Positions 1-8,021 of a stretch of DNA of 64,000 nt are shown here, piece by piece (position 1 is the stretch's first letter; every line of letters starts with the position of its first letter). Below the pieces are notes generated by a model. The model was not told where the DNA came from. It saw only the letters and a list, made by a program, of their open reading frames with translations, and made no database searches. The position numbers were made by a program, and so were the translations under genes. Source of the DNA: Seonamhaeicola sp. (GTDB lineage Bacteria > Bacteroidota > Bacteroidia > Flavobacteriales > Flavobacteriaceae); the NCBI RefSeq assembly GCF_028281565.1, contig NZ_JANQJQ010000015.1, positions 124,001 to 188,000 of the forward strand, in the 5' to 3' direction.

Positions 1-998
1 AAAAAGTACCTTCCAAAGATTGGACCAGTGGTTTTTTCCCGGGAAATCTTTGGCAAATATATATGTTAACGGGTGATGAAGCTTTTAAAAACAAAGCTAA
101 AGCCTGGACTGCGTTTATTGAAAAGGAAAAATATAATGACAGAACCCACGATATGGGGTTTAAAGTGTTTTGCAGTTTCGGCAATGGTTTAAAAGTTGAA
201 GATAATCAGGATTATAAGGACATCATTGTAAAAAGCGCCCAAACATTGTCGACTCGATTTAATGAAAATGTTGGGAGTATCCGTTCCTGGGATTTTAATA
301 AAGACGTATGGCAGTTTCCTGTAATTATTGATAACATGATGAATTTAGAGCTTTTGTTTGAAGCTACTAAGATATCAGGCGATAGTACCTTTCATAAGAT
401 AGCCGTAAAACATGCGAATACAACCTTAAAAAATCATTTTAGAAAAGATGGAAGTACTTGGCACGTATTAGATTATGATACCATTTCGGGGCAGGTTAGA
501 GCGCGTGCAACTCATCAAGGAATTGGTGATGACTCTGCCTGGTCCCGTGGCCAAGGGTGGGCCATTAATGGTTTTACTATGGTTTACAGATATACTAAGG
601 ACAAAAAGTATTTAGATCGAGCCGTAGCAACTGCTAATTACTTTATAAATCATGAAAGGTTGCCCAAAGATGGCATCCCGTTCTGGGATTTTGATCACCC
701 TGAAATACCAAATGTATCACGTGATGTATCGGCCGCTGCCATCGTGGCTGCCGCGCTGGTTGAATTATATCAATATACTGAGAATGAAGCTTTCCTGAAT
801 TATAGCAATAAGGTTGTTCAAAGTTTAAGGTCAAGACATTATATCCTGTCAGAAGATTTAGATATTCCATTTATTTTGGATCATAGCTTTGGCGATTGGT
901 CTCATAAGGAAGAAATGGATGAACCTATAGTTTATGGCGACTACTATTTTTTGCAAACACTTATAAGGTTAAAAGCATTAAAACAAACTTCACTCTAA
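1..998 (+). CDS. Unsaturated glucuronyl hydrolase, GH88 family (5' end cut by window)
   Basis: Hydrolyses the unsaturated uronic acid that polysaccharide lyases leave at the non-reducing end of oligosaccharides. The reading frame is open from base 3 and gives a DWTSGFFPGNLWQ motif before the first internal Met at base 63. That stretch is typical of GH88, so the true start lies outside the window. Counting from the internal Met, Asp30 in THDMGF and Asp90 in IDNMMN are 60 residues apart, matching the spacing of the two key Asp residues of Bacillus unsaturated glucuronyl hydrolase (family knowledge). A WSRGQGWA motif follows. The GH2 gene starts 52 bases downstream, so the two probably share a transcript. 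GH105 is related but fits the motifs less well. The substrate (ulvan-like, glycosaminoglycan or other) cannot be read from the sequence. Confidence 0.9.
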   Translation, partial: KVPSKDWTSGFFPGNLWQIYMLTGDEAFKNKAKAWTAFIEKEKYNDRTHDMGFKVFCSFGNGLKVEDNQDYKDIIVKSAQTLSTRFNENVGSIRSWDFNKDVWQFPVIIDNMMNLELLFEATKISGDSTFHKIAVKHANTTLKNHFRKDGSTWHVLDYDTISGQVRARATHQGIGDDSAWSRGQGWAINGFTMVYRYTKDKKYLDRAVATANYFINHERLPKDGIPFWDFDHPEIPNVSRDVSAAAIVAAALVELYQYTENEAFLNYSNKVVQSLRSRHYILSEDLDIPFILDHSFGDWSHKEEMDEPIVYGDYYFLQTLIRLKALKQTSL

Positions 999-1050
999 AT
1001 AAACACACCAAATTCAAGTGGTTATTTAGTGTCAAATTGAAAACTTGAAA

Positions 1051-3468
1051 ATGAGCATTAAAATTTCTATATACAAGGCCATAACACTAATACTGGTTGG
1101 TATAATTTCATTATCCTGTAATACCAATTCTGAAGGGCGTTATGAACGCACAAAAACAAATATTAATGATAATTGGTTGTATTTAGAGAACAATGCCAGT
1201 TCAATTGATGGTATACCGAGTAAAGAAAATTGGCAAAATATTAATTTACCACATACATGGAATGCGCTTGATGCCACCGACATAACTCCGGGTTACAGGC
1301 GAAGTGCCAGTTGGTATAAGAAGGAATTGGAAATTGATGAAGTTACACCCGGGCTAAAATATCAGTTGTATTTTGAAGGCGTAAATATTGAAAGTGAGGT
1401 TTATGTTAACGGAAAAAAAGTTGGTGGTCATATAGGAGGTTATATTGGTTTTAGGGTTGATATTACCGATGCTATTTCGTCAGGAAAAAATGACCTATTG
1501 GTACGTGCCGATAATACATATAACCCTGAAGTTATACCCTCCCAAAAAAGCGATTTTTTCATTTTTGGCGGTATCACCAGGGATGTTTGGTTAGAAACAC
1601 TTCCCGAACAATACCTTTCAAATTTAAAGATCACAACCCCTAATGTTTCAAATGAAAGTGCCGACCTAATTGCCACGTTTGATGTAAATAACCCGAATGA
1701 TAATGCAAAAATCAGAGCCACCTTAGTAGATACTGACGGAACCGAAATACAATCCAGAACAAAGGACGTTTTTGACTCTGAATGGGAATTTGGTTTCAAT
1801 GACATGCGCAACATAACACTCTGGGATACGGATCATCCGAACCTTTATACATTTAGGTTACAACTTTTACTAAATGATAAGATTATAGATGAAATTTCAG
1901 AAAGTGTCGGATTCAGGTGGTTTGAGTTTAAAGACCATGGCGCATTTTACTTAAACGGTAAGCGATTATTGTTAAGAGGAACCCACAGACATGAAGAACA
2001 TGCCGGTGTAGGGGCAGCGATGAGTAATGCACAACATAGGGCCGATATGGAGCTTATAAAGGATATGGGTGCTAACTTTGTTAGATTAGCTCATTATCCG
2101 CAAGACCCTGAAGTTTACAAAGCATGTGACGAATTGGGGCTTTTAGTGTGGGATGAATTACCCTGGTGCCGGGGCGGTGTTGGAAATGACGTTTGGAAAA
2201 CCAATACGAAAACCATGTTAAAGGAAATTATTGAGCAAAATTATAACCACCCCAGTATTATCCTATGGTCCTTAGGAAATGAAATCTATTGGTTGCCGGA
2301 TTTTGAAAACGGCGATGATAGCACAGAGATAAATAAATTTCTAAAAGCGCTTAATGACTACGCTCATGAACTGGATCATACAAGGAAAACAGCCATAAGA
2401 AAGTATTATGAAGGCGCGGATATTGTAGATGTATTTTCACCTTCCATTTGGTCCGGTTGGTATTCCGGAAGTTATAAAAGTTATCAAAAAGCTATAGATC
2501 TATACAAAAAAGAATACCCCCATTTTTTACACGCCGAATACGGAGGCTCCAGTCATTTAGGACGACATACCGAAAACCCCATCACCGGTGAGGGTAAAAT
2601 TCAATCCGATGGATGGGAAGAGGCCATTGTGCAAACCGATATTGCAAATATTGCACAAATAGGAGATTGGAGTGAAAATTATATAGTTGATTTATTCGAT
2701 TGGCATTTGCGAATTTCCGAAAATGATTCCACGTTTGTTGGAAATGTGCAATGGGCATTTAAAGATTTTGGTACGCCACTACGACCGGAAAATGCTATTC
2801 CATACATAAATCAAAAAGGATTGGTAGATAGAGCCGGGAATCCCAAAGATGCCTTTTACGTATTTAAAAGCTATTGGAGCAACGAGCCCTTTACATATAT
2901 AGAATCTCACACATGGACAGAGCGACAAGGTCCAAAAGGAAAACTTAAAGACGTCAGTGTATATAGCAATTGTCCGGAGGTAGCGTTGTTTTTAAATGGC
3001 GAAAGCCTGGGAAGTAGGACACGTAATACTTTGGAATTTCCCGCTTCAGGTTTAAATTGGAGCGTGAAGTTTAAAGATGGAACGAATATTTTAAAAGCTA
3101 TCGGGAAAACTAAAGAAGGAAAAACAGTTAGTGATGAGCTAAAAATAAGCTACCGTTATGTCAAAAATGGTAAAGCGAGCGCTCTAAAATTAGCACATAA
3201 AGAATTAGATAATGGCAATTACTTAATCACCGCTACCGCAGTAGACAACAACGGCCTTCGTTGTTTAGATTATGAAAAGCGCGTTTATTTTCAATGCTTA
3301 AATGGAGGCGAAGCAATTATAAGCCAGGGTACACCAACAGGTAGCGAAATTATTGAAATGGCAAACGGGCAAGCCTCGATAGAGGTTAAAAGATATAACA
3401 AGGTAGAGCCATTACAGGTTATGGTGTTAAATCAAAGTTTTAAAGGAACCTATTCAACGATAGATTAA
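1051..3468 (+). CDS. Glycoside hydrolase family 2 lipoprotein (beta-galactosidase/beta-glucuronidase type)
   Basis: Probably removes a beta-linked galactosyl or glucuronosyl residue from oligosaccharides in the periplasm or at the outer membrane. The ATG at 1051 is preferred to a TTG two codons earlier. The N-terminus is a lipoprotein signal ending ISLSC, with Cys at about residue 23. Domain order is the usual GH2 one: sugar-binding jelly roll (about 35-190), immunoglobulin-like domain (about 190-295), TIM barrel (about 295-610) and a C-terminal beta region. The acid/base Glu lies in LWSLGNEIYW (Glu about 411), and the likely nucleophile Glu is in LHAEYGG. The 805-residue length is normal. 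It follows the GH88 gene closely, fitting stepwise degradation of a uronate-containing glycan. Exact specificity is unknown. Confidence 0.88.
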   Translation: MSIKISIYKAITLILVGIISLSCNTNSEGRYERTKTNINDNWLYLENNASSIDGIPSKENWQNINLPHTWNALDATDITPGYRRSASWYKKELEIDEVTPGLKYQLYFEGVNIESEVYVNGKKVGGHIGGYIGFRVDITDAISSGKNDLLVRADNTYNPEVIPSQKSDFFIFGGITRDVWLETLPEQYLSNLKITTPNVSNESADLIATFDVNNPNDNAKIRATLVDTDGTEIQSRTKDVFDSEWEFGFNDMRNITLWDTDHPNLYTFRLQLLLNDKIIDEISESVGFRWFEFKDHGAFYLNGKRLLLRGTHRHEEHAGVGAAMSNAQHRADMELIKDMGANFVRLAHYPQDPEVYKACDELGLLVWDELPWCRGGVGNDVWKTNTKTMLKEIIEQNYNHPSIILWSLGNEIYWLPDFENGDDSTEINKFLKALNDYAHELDHTRKTAIRKYYEGADIVDVFSPSIWSGWYSGSYKSYQKAIDLYKKEYPHFLHAEYGGSSHLGRHTENPITGEGKIQSDGWEEAIVQTDIANIAQIGDWSENYIVDLFDWHLRISENDSTFVGNVQWAFKDFGTPLRPENAIPYINQKGLVDRAGNPKDAFYVFKSYWSNEPFTYIESHTWTERQGPKGKLKDVSVYSNCPEVALFLNGESLGSRTRNTLEFPASGLNWSVKFKDGTNILKAIGKTKEGKTVSDELKISYRYVKNGKASALKLAHKELDNGNYLITATAVDNNGLRCLDYEKRVYFQCLNGGEAIISQGTPTGSEIIEMANGQASIEVKRYNKVEPLQVMVLNQSFKGTYSTID

Positions 3469-3617
3469 AAAAGGCTTTCAAAAGCATGTTTGTCAACCTG
3501 AACTCGTTTCAGGTTCTCATAACGATTAATGATCAGCATGAGATTCTGAATCATACTTCGACTAAGCTCAGCACAGGAGTTCAGAATGACAGTTTCAGTA
3601 TTTTTGAAAGCCTTTTT
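3468..3617. terminator. Terminator hairpin with a palindromic repeat inside its loop
   Basis: A perfect 16-base inverted repeat (3468-3483 and 3602-3617) reads A-rich, GGCTTTC, A-rich on the left and its complement with a T run on the right. This is the form of a bidirectional rho-independent terminator between the convergent GH2 and enolase-like genes. The arms are 118 bases apart, far too long for a normal terminator loop. That loop contains the TGTCA/TGACA-ended palindrome annotated separately, which could fold by itself and bring the arms together. Confidence 0.6.
3491..3591. repeat. Intergenic imperfect palindrome with TGTCA/TGACA ends
   Basis: The element starts TGTCAACCTGAACTC and ends GAGTTCAGAATGACA, so its outer arms are complementary apart from two mismatched bases. 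The inner part is less symmetrical and contains TTCGACTAAGCTCAGC. It resembles short REP-like elements common in intergenic DNA of Flavobacteriia. Related elements in this window are at 14999-15119, 39288-39374, 39966-40040 and 49656-49728. Confidence 0.55.
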
Positions 3618-3635
3618 ATATGGAATAGTCAAGGA

Positions 3636-4937
3636 CTATATTTCCGCAGTTTCTTTGTTCAATATTTGGTCATAAATTTTACCGCCAATAAAGGTTGCTT
3701 TATCACCAAGGTTTCTTTGAATACGAATATTCTCGTTCCATTTAACCATACGTTCACTTCTGGCAAAGGATCCCACTTTTAACTGACCTGCATTGGTAGC
3801 CACCGCTAAATGCGAAATAAAAGCATCCTCGGTCTCACCGGACCTGGCAGAAACTACAGGTAACCATCCGGCACTTTGCGTAAGTTTAATGGCCTGTATT
3901 GTTTCAGTTACCGAGCCAATCTGATTCAATTTAATGAGCACCGAATTCGCCAGATTCTTGGCAATACCTTCTTTTATGCGTTCCATATTTGTGGTAAACA
4001 AGTCGTCTCCTATCACCTGTACCTTATTTCCGCAAACTTCCATAAAGCGTTTCCAGCTATCAAAATCGGTATCGGCAAAAGGGTCTTCAATAGAAATGAT
4101 CGGGTATTTATTGCACCAGGAGATCATTAAATCGCAAAACGCATCCGGTGTAAATTCTTTATTATCCAATCTGAATCGATACTTCTCACCATCAAAAAGG
4201 TCACTGGCAGCAATATCCAACGAAATGGCCACATCTTTCCCCGCTACATAGCCGGCTTTTTCAACTGCTTCCAGAAATACTTCAAAAGGTTCTTCATTGG
4301 TTTCATAATCCGGCCACCAGCCACCTTCATCGGCAATACCAACACATTTTCCTCTGGCCTTCATGACCTCTCCCGCAGCATGATATATGTTGTGGGTCAT
4401 TTCCAATGTTTCTTCATAGGTCTTTGCGCCTACTGCAATCACTAAATAATCTTGTATGTCGGTTGCCCAGGCGGCATGTGCTCCTCCTCCTAAAATCTGT
4501 ATTTCATTTAATGGAATGAGATGACCTTCGCCATTGCCCAAATATTCATAAAGCGGAATGCCTTTAGCATTAGCTCCGGCATTAGCTACCGCCATGGATA
4601 CGCCTAAGATAGCATTGGCCCCCAGGTTGGATTTATTAGGCGTACCATCTAAAGCTATCATGGTTTTATCAATCTGCTCCAATTCAAAAATAGAAGTGCC
4701 TTTCAGTGCTTCGGCTATAGTTGTTTTAACATTCCGAATGGCCTTAAAAACAGATTTTCCATGGAATAACTCTTTATTTCCATCTCTTAATTCCAAAGCT
4801 TCAAATTGTCCTGTTGAGGCTCCTGATGGCACCAATCCGTATCCTTTGATACCATTTTCTAAAGTGACCTCCACCTCCAATGTCGGAAAGCCCCTGGAGT
4901 CATAAATTTGATATGCATCAATGTTCTTTATTTTCAT
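3636..4937 (-). CDS. Divergent enolase-superfamily protein (enolase paralogue)
   Basis: At 433 residues it has enolase length and aligns along its whole length with phosphopyruvate hydratase. Metal ligands are in place (Asp241 in LDIAASDL, Glu284 in SIEDP, Asp311 in GDDLF). The catalytic Glu204 (ADEGG), Lys336 (LIKLNQIG) and Lys388 (KVGS) are also kept, as is His154. Two conserved positions differ: the usual QEF Glu is Asp163 (QDY), and the His of SHRSGETED is Ala364 (SARSGETED). The aromatic WW at 207-208 replaces the normal loop. Fold and metal chemistry therefore look intact, but substrate preference is probably altered. It is the last gene of an operon with a kinase (12-base gap) and an aldehyde dehydrogenase, inside a glycan-degradation locus. 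It is unlikely to be the housekeeping glycolytic enolase. Confidence 0.85.
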   Translation of the reverse strand: MKIKNIDAYQIYDSRGFPTLEVEVTLENGIKGYGLVPSGASTGQFEALELRDGNKELFHGKSVFKAIRNVKTTIAEALKGTSIFELEQIDKTMIALDGTPNKSNLGANAILGVSMAVANAGANAKGIPLYEYLGNGEGHLIPLNEIQILGGGAHAAWATDIQDYLVIAVGAKTYEETLEMTHNIYHAAGEVMKARGKCVGIADEGGWWPDYETNEEPFEVFLEAVEKAGYVAGKDVAISLDIAASDLFDGEKYRFRLDNKEFTPDAFCDLMISWCNKYPIISIEDPFADTDFDSWKRFMEVCGNKVQVIGDDLFTTNMERIKEGIAKNLANSVLIKLNQIGSVTETIQAIKLTQSAGWLPVVSARSGETEDAFISHLAVATNAGQLKVGSFARSERMVKWNENIRIQRNLGDKATFIGGKIYDQILNKETAEI

Positions 4938-4949
4938 CTGTATATTTTT

Positions 4950-5936
4950 TTATTGTAATTTATTTAACCATTTAGTTTTAAATGCTTTTAAGTTTTTTGA
5001 ACCCGCCGGTATTTCCTCACAAGCAAATGCTCTTATTACATCTTGTTGTTTGTTATTCAAATATTCCACAGGTGATTTACCATCCACTCTGGCCAACATG
5101 AGCATGGCCAGTAAATGGGTTAATCGTCGCTCAAATTCCGAGTCAATTAAGGCATGTGCTTCCTTCTTGTAGGCATGCCATATTTCCGTAAATAAATCTA
5201 AAACTGTTTCCGCATTTTCAGCATGTAACAACGCCTTTAAAGCAAAGTGATTTAAGAAAAAGGCTAAGTCGAAAACAGGATCGCCATACCAGGCCACTTC
5301 ACAATCCAGAATCACCAATCTATCTGAATTTACCAAAATGTTTTTAGGGCTAAAATCCCCATGAACTAAACATTCCTTTTTTGAAGCCAACCTGGAAGCC
5401 TCCGCCTCAAAATAATGCCGTAATTCCGGATGCCGCTCCCCGGTTTTAAAAAGATAAGGTTCTATGCGCAGCTGTTTGAAACTATCGAGTGTATCAAATA
5501 ACTTTTCTGCTTCCGGATCTCCTGCAGACTGAGAATGAATACGCCCCAATAAAGCACCTGCCTGTTGTGCATAGGCCTTACGAAACTGTTTATTTAAGAG
5601 CAAGGTCTTCCAATTCTCAAGACCATTTTCCAGCATTTCCATGCAGAAAAAGTGGTGCTCAGTATCCTTATATAAAATGCGCGGTACAGATTCGGGGAGA
5701 AACGCCCCTATATAAGTTAAAAAATGTTGCTCAGTAGTGTTTCGTTCAATATCGGCAAACCAATCGTCTTTAACTTTAAGTTTTTCCAAAGCGCGTTTTA
5801 AAACGAATCTGTTCTGACCGTCATCAATCAGTAAAATTTCGCAAGATACACCTCCCTTTAAAGGGGTAATGCCCGCTTCGGTTGAAACGAGCATACCCTT
5901 CTTATTTAAATACACTATTAATTCCTGAACGCTCAT
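4950..5936 (-). CDS. APH/choline-kinase-family small-molecule kinase
   Basis: A kinase-like fold protein that transfers phosphate from ATP to a small hydroxylated metabolite. The catalytic loop reads LVHGDFSPKN (His192, Asp194, Asn199), and the metal-binding segment is ILDCEVAWYGDP (Asp211, Asp219). Lys47 in FVLKRAL is a candidate ATP-binding Lys. The 328-residue length fits aminoglycoside phosphotransferase, methylthioribose kinase and hydroxylysine kinase relatives. Automatic pipelines may call it an aminoglycoside phosphotransferase, but its position between an aldehyde dehydrogenase (14-base gap) and an enolase-like gene (12-base gap) argues for a catabolic role. Glycerate or another sugar acid is a possible substrate (inference). 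Confidence 0.82.
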   Translation of the reverse strand: MSVQELIVYLNKKGMLVSTEAGITPLKGGVSCEILLIDDGQNRFVLKRALEKLKVKDDWFADIERNTTEQHFLTYIGAFLPESVPRILYKDTEHHFFCMEMLENGLENWKTLLLNKQFRKAYAQQAGALLGRIHSQSAGDPEAEKLFDTLDSFKQLRIEPYLFKTGERHPELRHYFEAEASRLASKKECLVHGDFSPKNILVNSDRLVILDCEVAWYGDPVFDLAFFLNHFALKALLHAENAETVLDLFTEIWHAYKKEAHALIDSEFERRLTHLLAMLMLARVDGKSPVEYLNNKQQDVIRAFACEEIPAGSKNLKAFKTKWLNKLQ

Positions 5937-5950
5937 AGGACGTTTATCAT

Positions 5951-7444
5951 CTATACTAATGCTTCAACAACTACAGGTTGCGCTATGGAGAGGCCCCGGG
6001 TGTAATCAAACAGTGTTTCAATACTATTCACGCCACCGCCGTTACCACTGCCATTTACACCGCCATATGGTAATCCATAGGCAAAAACGTTATGGGCATT
6101 TATCCAACTGTTTCCTGCTACCATTTCTTTGGCAACACGCTCTGCCCGAATGGCATCTTCTGTCCATACACTATTTGCCAAACCGTAGTCCAGGCTATTC
6201 ACCTGCCGGATGGCATCGGCTTCATCTGCAAAGGTAGTAATGTAAGCTACAGGTCCGAAAATCTCTTCTTTAAAACAGATATTCTCTTCCGTTCCCTGCA
6301 ATAATGTTGGTTCCATATAGTAACCTTGCACACCTTCAACATCCAAACGCTTGCCTCCAAAAATAACTTCAGCACCTTCTTCCTGACCTTTATTAATATA
6401 ATCGAAAATACTGTTTAATTGTTTTTCACTCACTACAGGCCCCATGTCACTGGCATCGTCCATTCCGGGAGCTATATTGGTTTTAGAAAGTTCAATCTTC
6501 ACTTTATCAATAAAGCTATCCACCGCGTTTTCATGAATGATCCAACGCGTAGCAGTACAACATACCTGACCGGTATTTAAGGTTATAGCTCCGGCTAAAC
6601 CGGTAGCGGCATTATCCAAATCGGCATCGTCAAAAACCACAGCGGCGCCTTTGCCTCCTAATTCTAGTTTAACAGGCTTCAAATTAAACCCGCAATTCTG
6701 ACCAATGGTCTTACCTACTTCTGACGAACCGGTGAATGACACACATTTCACTTTAGGGTGTTTGGTTAACACATCCCCGGCTTCGGCTCCACTGGCGGGG
6801 ACAATATTAATGACGCCTTCAGGGAAACCGGCTTCCTGGGCTAAGGTTCCAAGATACAATGTGCTCAATGGTGTTAAAGCGGCCGGTTTAATGACTACCG
6901 TATTTCCTGCGGCCAACGCAGGGCCAATACCCCACATACAAAGGGTTAAAGGAAAGTTCCACGGAAAGATAAATGCTACGACACCATAAGGTAATCGGAC
7001 AGATTTACCGGATACACCATCCAAATTTAAAACCTGTTCAAAGGCTTTGTTTTCTATCAGATTGGCATAATAACGTAACGATTCTATACCAAATGGTACA
7101 TCAAATCCCCTGGCGTTGTTTACAGACTTACCTACGTCTAAGGCCTCTAACTGTGCCAGTTCCTCAGCATCTCTTTCACATAGATCAGCCAACTTATGAA
7201 GTAATGCGGCGCGTTCTTTAGCACTCGTATTCCGCCATGTTTTAAAAGCTTCATCTGCTTTCTCTACTGCTTTAACAGTATCGCTTGCAGTGGCCCTACT
7301 CACCTTGCCCAATGCTGCTTGCGTTGAAGGGTCTTCTACCTGAAAAACTAGGTTTTCAGAGTTCTGTAGCCAAGATCCACCAATTAAAAAAGGAATAGGG
7401 TCCTGGCTTAAAAATGATTTTACTTTAGTTGTATACGCAATCAT
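5951..7444 (-). CDS. NAD(P)-dependent aldehyde dehydrogenase
   Basis: Oxidises an aldehyde to a carboxylic acid in the cytoplasm. The 497-residue protein has the full aldehyde dehydrogenase pattern: PWNFP with Asn163, the FTGS nucleotide-binding turn at 237-240, LELGGK with general base Glu261, and GQVCC where Cys295 is the predicted nucleophile. It resembles the betaine-aldehyde/retinal dehydrogenase branch, in which substrate cannot be predicted from sequence. It is the first gene of the operon with the kinase and the enolase-like protein. In that context glyceraldehyde, or another short sugar aldehyde released after uronate cleavage, is a reasonable but unproven substrate. It faces away from the GH3 gene across a 577-base intergenic region. 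Confidence 0.9.
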   Translation of the reverse strand: MIAYTTKVKSFLSQDPIPFLIGGSWLQNSENLVFQVEDPSTQAALGKVSRATASDTVKAVEKADEAFKTWRNTSAKERAALLHKLADLCERDAEELAQLEALDVGKSVNNARGFDVPFGIESLRYYANLIENKAFEQVLNLDGVSGKSVRLPYGVVAFIFPWNFPLTLCMWGIGPALAAGNTVVIKPAALTPLSTLYLGTLAQEAGFPEGVINIVPASGAEAGDVLTKHPKVKCVSFTGSSEVGKTIGQNCGFNLKPVKLELGGKGAAVVFDDADLDNAATGLAGAITLNTGQVCCTATRWIIHENAVDSFIDKVKIELSKTNIAPGMDDASDMGPVVSEKQLNSIFDYINKGQEEGAEVIFGGKRLDVEGVQGYYMEPTLLQGTEENICFKEEIFGPVAYITTFADEADAIRQVNSLDYGLANSVWTEDAIRAERVAKEMVAGNSWINAHNVFAYGLPYGGVNGSGNGGGVNSIETLFDYTRGLSIAQPVVVEALV

Positions 7445-8021
7445 GTCTTATATAGTTTAGTTCTACTTATCGTTAAACAGGTTCTCACCTTATAGTTCCC
7501 AATATTCATATAGTACATTAAATGTGATTCTCTAAATTTCTTAACCGGAATAAAACTTTAAGTTAAAAGTGATTGAATTAAAGTTAGACAATACTCATAA
7601 AACACTATATAATAAAGGATTAAAAAAATTATCCCGGAATATTAATTTTCGAATTGTATCAAAATTAATTAAAACATAAAGGTTCTTTAAATCCTATACA
7701 TCACAGTTTGTATACTATTTTGTCGTTTGGATATAAAACTATAAGCAATGGTTATAGAGGGCTTTTACGAAGTCCGGCATAAATAGTTTTTCTTGAAAAG
7801 TTCCGGGGCATGGATCCTGCCTTCAAAATATTATCTGTTGTAAATAATCACAAAGACCTTAGCACTTATGTTGTATTAGCACATATAATACAAATAATGC
7901 AACAAAAGTTTTAACATAAGCAGTATTCCTGTTAATTCTAATTAGTAGTAAGGCGTAGATTTACCCAACATTCTTAAGGAAAAATATAGAGTAATACTTA
8001 ATTCCAACATTTACAAAAAAC
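7445..8021. other. Intergenic region between divergent ALDH operon and GH3-GntP genes
   Basis: This 577-base AT-rich stretch has no convincing open reading frame. It should contain promoters for both directions. The only clear structured site is the inverted repeat at 7871-7893, described separately. No clean TAnnTTTG box at a suitable distance from either gene was found by eye. Confidence 0.5.
7871..7893. promoter_or_regulatory. Perfect inverted repeat, candidate operator upstream of GH3
   Basis: TTGTATTA and TAATACAA are perfect 8-base arms separated by GCACATA. The site lies about 130 bases before the GH3 start, in the divergent promoter region. The symmetry and spacing fit binding of a dimeric regulator. 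A similar shorter palindrome, TTGTAATACAA, occurs upstream of susC at 20002-20012, which may mean shared regulation (inference). Confidence 0.4.

Noticed and set aside
63-998. Start of the GH88 gene at the internal ATG at base 63
   Set aside because: The frame is open to base 3 and reads the family motif DWTSGFFPGNLW before that Met, so the start is outside the window.
3486-3782. Plus-strand frame overlapping the enolase-like gene end
   Set aside because: It runs through the repeat and the antisense of the enolase-like gene, and its sequence looks like no protein family.
3636-4937. Housekeeping glycolytic enolase
   Set aside because: Two conserved active-site positions differ and the gene sits in a catabolic operon; I treat it as a paralogue.
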